Source of the DNA: Actinopolymorpha sp. NPDC004070
GTDB taxonomy: Bacteria; Actinomycetota; Actinomycetes; Propionibacteriales; Actinopolymorphaceae
Assembly: GCF_040610475.1 (NCBI RefSeq)
Contig: NZ_JBEXMJ010000010.1
Coordinates: forward strand, 186,001 to 250,000
Direction of reading: 5' to 3'
Length of the DNA: 64,000 bases
Position 1 is the stretch's first letter. Every line of letters starts with the position of its first letter. Below, piece after piece: positions 58,943 to 64,000 of the stretch. A model generated the notes under the pieces. The model saw only the letters and a program-made list of their open reading frames with translations, was not told where the DNA came from and ran no database searches. The position numbers and the translations under genes were made by a program.

Positions 58943-60436
58943 ATGGCCACCAGCCCTCCGTCCGACCGCACCGGCCGGCCGCGCGGCGACGGGAGTCCGA
59001 AGGGGCCCGGGCCGCACCGACGTCCGGGCGGGCCCGGCCGGGTGGCGCGCCCGCCCGGTCCGCCCGGCGCGCTGCTGTACGCCGGTCTCGCCCTGCACCG
59101 CGACCCGCCTGCGTACTTCCTCCGGATCGCCCGCGGACATCCCCGGCTGGCCCATCTGCGGCTCGGCGGGGAGCACGTCTACGTCCTCAGCCATCCCGAC
59201 CTGGTACACGAACTCTTCGTCACACGCGGGCGGGATCTTCGCAAGGGCCGGACGCTGGAGCGGATCCGGATCCTCCTGGGCGAGGGGCTGCTCACCAGCG
59301 AGGGCGAGTGGCACCGCTCCCAGCGGCGGCTGATCCAGCCCGCACTGCAGGGCGACCGGCTGCGGGCGTACGCGCCGGTGATGGTGCGGGCGGCGCGCGA
59401 CCGGGCGGCCGACTGGCAGGACGGCCGGCAGGTCGACCTGGCCCGGGAGATGTCCGCGCTGACGGTGGCGGTGGTGGGTGAGACGTTGTTCGGCACCGAC
59501 CTGCGGGACCGCAGCCCCGAGGTGGCCGACGCGTTGGGTGAGCTGATGGACGGGTTCTCCCGGCGGATGCTGCCGGGCGCGGATCTACTGCTGTCGGTGC
59601 CCACCCGCGGCCGGGCCAGGTTGTTCGCCGCCGTGGACCGCCTCGACGCCCTGGTGCGGACCATGATCACCGAACGGCGCGACCGCCCGCCCGGCCCCGA
59701 CCTGCTGTCCACGCTGCTCGAGGCGGCGGCTGCCGACGCCGGGACGACCGACGCCGACACGGTCGTGCGGGACGAGGTGATGACACTACTGCTGGCCGGG
59801 CACGAGACCACGGCCAGCGCGCTGTCGTGGGCGTGGTGGCTGCTGGACCGGAATCCGGAGGCGGCGGCCTGGCTGCACGCCGAGGTCGACGCCGTGGTCA
59901 CCGAGCCCGTCCGGCTCACCTACGCCGACCTGGACCGGCTGCCGCGGACCAGAGCGGTGCTCGCGGAGGCGATGCGGCTCTATCCGCCGTCGTGGATTCT
60001 CGGCCGGCGCACGCTCGTGGACGTGGAGCTGGACGGCTGGACGCTGCCCGCGGGCTCGCTGTGTGTGACCAGCCAGTACGCCCTGCACCGCGACCCGCGG
60101 TTCTGGGCGGCCCCGGACGCCTTCGCGCCCGCACGCTGGATCGGGCCCGACGGAGCCTTCGGCGAGGGCGTACCGGGCCAGCCGCGGGCCGCCTACGTGC
60201 CGTTCGGCGCGGGCGCCAGGATCTGTGTCGGGCTGGGCTTCGCCTGGACCGAGGGAGTGCTCGTCCTCGCCACGCTCGCCCGCCGGTGGGCTCCCCAGCT
60301 GGCACCCGGGCACCGGGTCAGGCCCCAGGCGGCGGTCACCCTGCGGCCCGCCGGCGGCATGCCGGTCGTACTCCGCGAGCGGTCACCGGGCGCCGGTGGG
60401 CACAACCGTGAGCGAGATCCGGACGGCCGTCGGTAA
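58943..60436 (+). CDS. Cytochrome P450
   Basis: 497 aa soluble monooxygenase. Motifs: oxygen-binding helix I LLAGHETTASALSW, ExxR as EAMRLYPP, and the haem loop FGAGARICVGLGF with the ligand Cys428. The LYPP and DRSPEVADALGELMDGF features fit the CYP102/CYP4-like (fatty-acid or terpenoid hydroxylase) clade often seen in actinobacteria. A Pro/Gly/Arg-rich head of about 40 residues precedes the core. No ferredoxin or biosynthetic cluster is adjacent. TAGAAC (58931-58936) lies 6 nt before ATG 58943. Confidence 0.93.
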   Translation: MATSPPSDRTGRPRGDGSPKGPGPHRRPGGPGRVARPPGPPGALLYAGLALHRDPPAYFLRIARGHPRLAHLRLGGEHVYVLSHPDLVHELFVTRGRDLRKGRTLERIRILLGEGLLTSEGEWHRSQRRLIQPALQGDRLRAYAPVMVRAARDRAADWQDGRQVDLAREMSALTVAVVGETLFGTDLRDRSPEVADALGELMDGFSRRMLPGADLLLSVPTRGRARLFAAVDRLDALVRTMITERRDRPPGPDLLSTLLEAAAADAGTTDADTVVRDEVMTLLLAGHETTASALSWAWWLLDRNPEAAAWLHAEVDAVVTEPVRLTYADLDRLPRTRAVLAEAMRLYPPSWILGRRTLVDVELDGWTLPAGSLCVTSQYALHRDPRFWAAPDAFAPARWIGPDGAFGEGVPGQPRAAYVPFGAGARICVGLGFAWTEGVLVLATLARRWAPQLAPGHRVRPQAAVTLRPAGGMPVVLRERSPGAGGHNRERDPDGRR

Positions 60437-60439
60437 TGG

Positions 60440-60482
60440 TTGCATGGCGCATGCAAACCTGTATGCTTGCGGCGTGCAAGCA
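60440..60482. promoter_or_regulatory. marR promoter with two TTGC/GCAA operators
   Basis: TTGCAT-ggcgc-ATGCAA (60440-60456) covers the -35 (TTGCAT) and TGCTTGC-ggcgt-GCAAGCA (60464-60482) covers the -10 (TATGCT, 60462-60467) and the start codon. Two perfect dyads with 5-nt spacers argue strongly for autoregulation by the MarR protein. Confidence 0.85.
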
Positions 60483-60956
60483 ACTGGCTGTCACCCGCAG
60501 ACCGGCGAAACCACCGCCGCCTCCACTCCGGCACCAGAGACGTTGCTGGTCGCCCTGATGCGGCTGGTGCGCCTGGTCAAGCGCGGAAATGACGCGCCGA
60601 TCGAACCCGCTCTGCATTACGTTCTTCACACCGTCGCGTGCTCGGGGCCGACCCGGCTGTCCGATCTCGCCGGGCAGGTGCAGCTCGACGTGTCGACCGT
60701 GAGCCGGCACGTCCGCGCGCTGGAGACCTCCGGCTACCTCGGACGCGCCAGCGATCCCGACGACCGCCGGGCCGCCCTGGTCTCGGTCACCGAGGTCGGC
60801 AACCGCGTCCTGGAGGAGGCCGCCGCCCGCAGGCGCGCCCGGCTCGACGCCGTGCTGTCCCAGTGGCCGGCCGACGACGTACACACCCTCGAGCGGCTGC
60901 TCGACCGACTCGGCAAGGACCTGGAGGCCGAGACGTCCGCGCCGCCGGGGCCCTGA
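60474..60956 (+). CDS. MarR family transcriptional regulator
   Basis: 160 aa winged-helix repressor. HYVLHTVACSGPTRLSDLAGQVQLDVSTVSRHVRALETSGYLGRASDPDDRRAALVSVTEVG contains helix-turn-helix and wing. GTG 60474 is chosen because TATGCT lies 6 nt upstream; ATG 60444 would start inside the first operator. It is followed by an MFS exporter gene, the usual drug-responsive pairing: ligand binding releases DNA and induces efflux. Confidence 0.92.
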   Translation: MQATGCHPQTGETTAASTPAPETLLVALMRLVRLVKRGNDAPIEPALHYVLHTVACSGPTRLSDLAGQVQLDVSTVSRHVRALETSGYLGRASDPDDRRAALVSVTEVGNRVLEEAAARRRARLDAVLSQWPADDVHTLERLLDRLGKDLEAETSAPPGP

Positions 60957-61011
60957 CCCGGAGGACGACGCCATGGCCGCACCACCAGAACCTCACCGGC
61001 ACAAAGCGAAC

Positions 61012-61039
61012 TCGCCGGCGCGCCACCGCGCGCCGGCGA
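61012..61039 (+). promoter_or_regulatory. GC-rich hairpin in the marR-MFS leader
   Basis: TCGCCGGCGCG (61012-61022) pairs perfectly with CGCGCCGGCGA (61029-61039) around a 6-nt loop, between the marR stop and ATG 61090. It might slow ribosomes or cause attenuation. If translation starts at ATG 60973 it is inside the gene. Confidence 0.5.
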
Positions 61040-61089
61040 AGAAGCGCTGGTTCACCAGGCAACACCAAGTCACACGGAGTGCAGTTCCC

Positions 61090-62700
61090 ATGAGCGAACC
61101 CCAACGCGAGCCGTCGGCGAGCGCGGAGACGACCCCCGCGCCCGTGGACGGCCCCTCCTACCTGTCCCACCGGCAGATCCTGATCACCCTCGGCGGCCTG
61201 ATGGCCGGGATGCTGCTCGCCGCGCTCGACCAGAGCATCGTCGGCACCGCGCTGCCCCGCATCGTCAGCGACCTCGGCGGCCTGGACAAGCTGTCCTGGG
61301 TGGTCACGGCGTACCTCCTGACCTCCACCGCCTCCACCCCGTTGTGGGGAAAGATCTCCGACCTGTACGGCCGCCGGCTGATCTTCCAGGCGGCGATCGG
61401 CACCTTCCTGGTCGGTTCGGTGCTGGCCGCCCTCGCGCAGAACATGCCCGAGCTGGTGGCGTTCCGCGCGATCCAGGGACTCGGCGGCGGTGGCCTGATG
61501 GCACTGGCCTTCGCCACCATCGGCGACATCATCCCGCCGCGTGAACGCGGCCGGTACCAGGGCTACTTCGGTGCCGTGTTCGGCATCTCCAGCGTTGCCG
61601 GGCCCCTGCTCGGCGGCTGGTTCACCGACGGCCCTGGCTGGCGGTGGATCTTCTGGATCAACCTGCCGATCGGCCTCTCCGCGCTCGTCGTCACGACGTA
61701 CGCGCTGCGGATGCCCACGGTCCGGCGCAACCACCAGATCGACTACCTCGGCGCGGCCACGATCGTCGCCTCGGTCTCCTCGATCCTGCTCTACCTGTCC
61801 TGGCGGGGTCAGTCCTACGGCTGGACCGAGGGTGGGGCGCTGGGCCTGCTCGGCGCCGGCATCGCGCTCGCCGTGGTGTTCGTGTTCGTCGAGTCGCGGG
61901 CCTCCGAGCCGATCCTGCCGCTGCGGTTGTTCCGGAACTCGGTGTTCACGATCAGCAACGTCTTCGGCCTGATCGCGGGCTTCGTGATGTTCGGCGCGAT
62001 CATCTACCTTCCGCTCTACCTGCAGGTGGTGCACGGCCTGTCCCCCACCGCCTCCGGCCTCGCGATGCTGCCGATGGTGGCCGGCATTTTCACGTCCTCG
62101 ATCAGTGCCGGCCGGCTGATCAGCAGGACCGGCCGGTACAAGATCTACCCGATCCTGGGCGCGCTGTTCATGGCGCTGGCGGTGTGGCTGCTGTCCCGGC
62201 TGAGCTCGGGGTCCTCGATGTGGACGATCGGGGTCTACCAGTACGTCCTCGGCTTCGGTCTCGGCCTCACCATGCAGACGATCATGACGGCGGTGCAGAA
62301 CTCCGTGCACTTCCGCGACATGGGCACGGCCACCAGCGCGACGACCTTCTTCCGGAGCATGGGCGGCGCGCTCGGTACCGCCGTCTTCGGGGCGATCCTC
62401 ACCAGCCGGTTGGGCACCCACCTGGCGGAGGTGCTGCCGCCGGCGGCAGCCGCGAAGATCCCGGCCGGCGCGGTGGAGAACGTCACCGCGATCCAGAAGC
62501 TCCCGCCGGAGCTGAAGGCGCCGGTGATCGAGGCGTTCGTCCGTACGCTGCACGACGTGTTCCTCACCGGCGCGCCGTTCGCGCTCCTGGCGATGGTGGT
62601 GGCGCTCTTCCTCAAGGAGCTTCCGCTGGCCACCGGGCGCCCGCCGGCGGAGGGCACCGGCGAGGTCGAGGCGGAGTTCGCTCCGAGCGCCACGCACTGA
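61090..62700 (+). CDS. MFS drug exporter, DHA2 (14-helix, EmrB/QacA) family
   Basis: 536 aa with 14 predicted helices; a proton-driven exporter. Motifs: LDQSIVGTALPRI (motif D1), WGKISDLYGRRL (motif A), RAIQGLGGGGLMALAFATIGDIIPPRERGRYQG (motif B) and GPLLGGWFTDG.WRWIFWINLPIG (motif C). ATG 61090 has GGAG 10 nt upstream. ATG 60973, in frame, has a better GGAGG but would add 39 basic residues unlike the family, so the true start is open. Under the marR promoter. Confidence 0.9.
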   Translation: MSEPQREPSASAETTPAPVDGPSYLSHRQILITLGGLMAGMLLAALDQSIVGTALPRIVSDLGGLDKLSWVVTAYLLTSTASTPLWGKISDLYGRRLIFQAAIGTFLVGSVLAALAQNMPELVAFRAIQGLGGGGLMALAFATIGDIIPPRERGRYQGYFGAVFGISSVAGPLLGGWFTDGPGWRWIFWINLPIGLSALVVTTYALRMPTVRRNHQIDYLGAATIVASVSSILLYLSWRGQSYGWTEGGALGLLGAGIALAVVFVFVESRASEPILPLRLFRNSVFTISNVFGLIAGFVMFGAIIYLPLYLQVVHGLSPTASGLAMLPMVAGIFTSSISAGRLISRTGRYKIYPILGALFMALAVWLLSRLSSGSSMWTIGVYQYVLGFGLGLTMQTIMTAVQNSVHFRDMGTATSATTFFRSMGGALGTAVFGAILTSRLGTHLAEVLPPAAAAKIPAGAVENVTAIQKLPPELKAPVIEAFVRTLHDVFLTGAPFALLAMVVALFLKELPLATGRPPAEGTGEVEAEFAPSATH

Positions 62701-62745
62701 GCAGGCCTACCGAGCACGGGTACGACGTTCAGGTAGGAGCAACGA

Positions 62746-62778
62746 GAAGGAGCCCCGGCGATCCGCCGGGGCTCCTTC
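62746..62778. terminator. Bidirectional terminator between MFS and AI-2E genes
   Basis: Perfect 14-bp stem GAAGGAGCCCCGGC (62746-62759) with its complement at 62765-62778, 5-nt loop. It separates two convergent genes. Confidence 0.88.
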
Positions 62779-62794
62779 GTCGTATGCGGGCAGG

Positions 62795-64000
62795 CTACCT
62801 GTCGGTGCGCGGCTCGTGCGGCGAGTCCGGTTCCTCGTCCGAACCGGATGTCTCCTCGCCAGGTGGAGGCGAGGTCGTCGCTTCCGGCGGCGGCACCTGG
62901 TCGGGCGGCGGCGCCTCCTCGGCCGATGGCGCCACCGGCGAGCTCGCCTCCCCCACGGCCTGCTCAGCTCTGGAAGACCCGGCCGCCTCGGTGGAAGGGC
63001 TGGAGGGGCCGGTCCCCGGCTCCCCGGGCTCCGGTCCGGTGCCGGGTGGACCGGTCGGCGGGGTTCCCGACGGCGGTGTACGCCGTGACCGGTTGTCGGA
63101 GGTGATGCTGCGTACGACACCGTTCGTCACCGCGGTCAGCGGCACCGCGAACAACGCGCCCACGATCCCGAACAGGTAGCCGCCGGCGGCGATCGCCAGC
63201 AGGACGGCCAGCGGGTGCAGCCGGACGAACCGTCCCAACAGGAACGGCTGCAGCAGGTGCGCCTCCATCTGCTGGACGGCGAGCACCCCCAGCAGCATCA
63301 GCGCAGCCACGACGGGCCCCTGCGCCACCAGCGCCACCAGCACCGCCACCGAGCCGGAGACGAAGGCACCGATCAGCGGCACGAACGAGGAGAGGAACAC
63401 CAGGACACCGATCGGCAGCGCGAACGGGACCCGCAGGACCACCGCGACGAGGGTGATGCCGATCGCGTCCACCAGGGCGACCAGGACGGTCGCCCGGACG
63501 AAGGCGGTCAGGGACACCCAGCCCTGCCGGGCGGCGGTGTCGACGCGTTCCCAGCTCGCGCGCGGCAGCAGGCGGACCAGCCAGGCCCAGATGCGCTCTC
63601 CCTCGTAGAGGAAGAAGTACGTCGTGAACAACGCGATGAACAGCCCGGCGACCACGTGGCCGACGGTCGTGCCCACCTGGAGCGCGCCGGCGGTGATCTG
63701 CTTGGTGGACAGGGCCTGCCCGAGGTTCTTGAACGTCCGGGTGATCTCCGACTGCGACAGCTGGAGCGGGCCGTGGACCAGCCAGGCCTGGATCTCGGCG
63801 ACGCCGCTGATCACCTGCTTGACCAGGCCCTGGTAACCGACCGCGATCTGCTGGCCGACCAACGTGAGCAGCCCGAAGATGACGATGAAGAGCCCGAGCA
63901 GGGTGAGGAAGGCCGCCAGGCTGCGCGGGACGGCCCTGCTGATCGCCCCGGTCGCCGGCACCAGCAGCGCCGTCACCAGGACCGCGATGAAGACGGGCAC
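62795..64000 (-). CDS. AI-2E family transporter, N-terminus outside window
   Basis: At least 401 aa of a polytopic membrane protein of the TqsA/PerM (AI-2E) superfamily. Helices and family strings: LAAFLTLLGLFIVIFGLLTLVG, LFIALFTTYFFLYEGERIW, LPIGVLVFLSSFVPLIGAFVSG and LLIAIAAGGYLFGIVGALFAVPL-like near the end of the core. A Pro/Ser/Glu-rich cytoplasmic tail of about 110 residues follows. Some members export autoinducer-2, others move sodium or drugs; the substrate is not predictable. The start lies past the right edge; the ATG-like Met at 64000 is probably internal. Confidence 0.85.
   Translation of the reverse strand: MPVFIAVLVTALLVPATGAISRAVPRSLAAFLTLLGLFIVIFGLLTLVGQQIAVGYQGLVKQVISGVAEIQAWLVHGPLQLSQSEITRTFKNLGQALSTKQITAGALQVGTTVGHVVAGLFIALFTTYFFLYEGERIWAWLVRLLPRASWERVDTAARQGWVSLTAFVRATVLVALVDAIGITLVAVVLRVPFALPIGVLVFLSSFVPLIGAFVSGSVAVLVALVAQGPVVAALMLLGVLAVQQMEAHLLQPFLLGRFVRLHPLAVLLAIAAGGYLFGIVGALFAVPLTAVTNGVVRSITSDNRSRRTPPSGTPPTGPPGTGPEPGEPGTGPSSPSTEAAGSSRAEQAVGEASSPVAPSAEEAPPPDQVPPPEATTSPPPGEETSGSDEEPDSPHEPRTDR

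Noticed and set aside
58943..62700. Biosynthetic gene cluster around the P450 and MFS exporter
   Set aside because: No synthase, ferredoxin or tailoring genes nearby; ilvA and greA are housekeeping.

Overview
This is high-GC (about 70%) actinobacterial chromosome, densely coding on both strands. The clues are the mycothiol enzyme Mca beside a mycothiol-type DinB-fold protein, class II FBPase GlpX beside exonuclease VII and fumarase, many GTG starts, Tat/lipobox exported proteins, a 13E12-type HNH protein and a PhoH/cis-prenyltransferase pair. Gene content fits Propionibacteriales or a related order (Actinopolymorpha or Kribbella type), but the genus cannot be fixed from sequence alone. I see no rRNA, tRNA, CRISPR array, IS element or prophage.

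Layout. 1-12.7 kb: housekeeping and central carbon (ispH, xseA-xseB, glpX, an aminopropyltransferase-fold protein, two tail-to-tail citrate synthases, fumC, a MazG-like protein, DUF402), then a membrane protein coupled to a multicopper oxidase. 12.8-18.6 kb: a trehalose-type ABC importer operon (lpqY-sugA-sugB-sugC order) and a secreted lytic transglycosylase. 18.7-26.4 kb: PhoH, cis-prenyltransferase, MBL-fold hydrolase, Trm11-like methyltransferase, a putative DNA-binding protein, DUF5808 and a YyaL/DUF255 thioredoxin-fold protein. 26.6-34 kb is the accessory part: 13E12/HNH protein with a tandem repeat, decayed DNA, an orphan peptide-binding protein and a type II restriction-modification pair. 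33.8-37.1 kb: copper island csoR-copZ-copA with two CsoR-type boxes. 37.1-43.4 kb: APH-fold kinase, then a non-phosphorylative L-rhamnose locus (broken rhamnonate dehydratase, IclR regulator, degenerate MBL protein, L-rhamnose 1-dehydrogenase), a tandem GNAT and a VOC protein. 43.4-52.5 kb: penicillin-acylase-family hydrolase, archease, rtcB and polX, a penicillin-binding protein and ung. 52.8-64 kb: mycothiol-linked genes, greA, a DUF2089/adhesin-like envelope-stress-type operon, ilvA, a P450, a MarR-MFS efflux unit and a partial AI-2E transporter.

Cross-cutting signals. About twenty genes show a TANNNT-like -10 hexamer only 6-7 nt before ATG/GTG, the geometry of leaderless transcripts, and this settles several start codons. 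Convergent pairs end in strong hairpins, including a near-perfect 48-nt inverted repeat over the oxidase stop codon. Specific palindromes sit at the promoters of the citrate synthase, lpqY, csoR, the IclR gene, the DUF2089 operon, marR and the putative DNA-binding protein.

Most unusual: the R-M pair with a non-canonical methyltransferase motif IV and a PD-(D/E)XK nuclease; polX-rtcB coupling with a convergent archease; the rhamnose locus, where the dehydratase is broken and an MBL-fold protein without zinc ligands occupies the lactonase position; and a DNA-binding-domain citrate synthase facing a second citrate synthase that has a palindrome-rich promoter.
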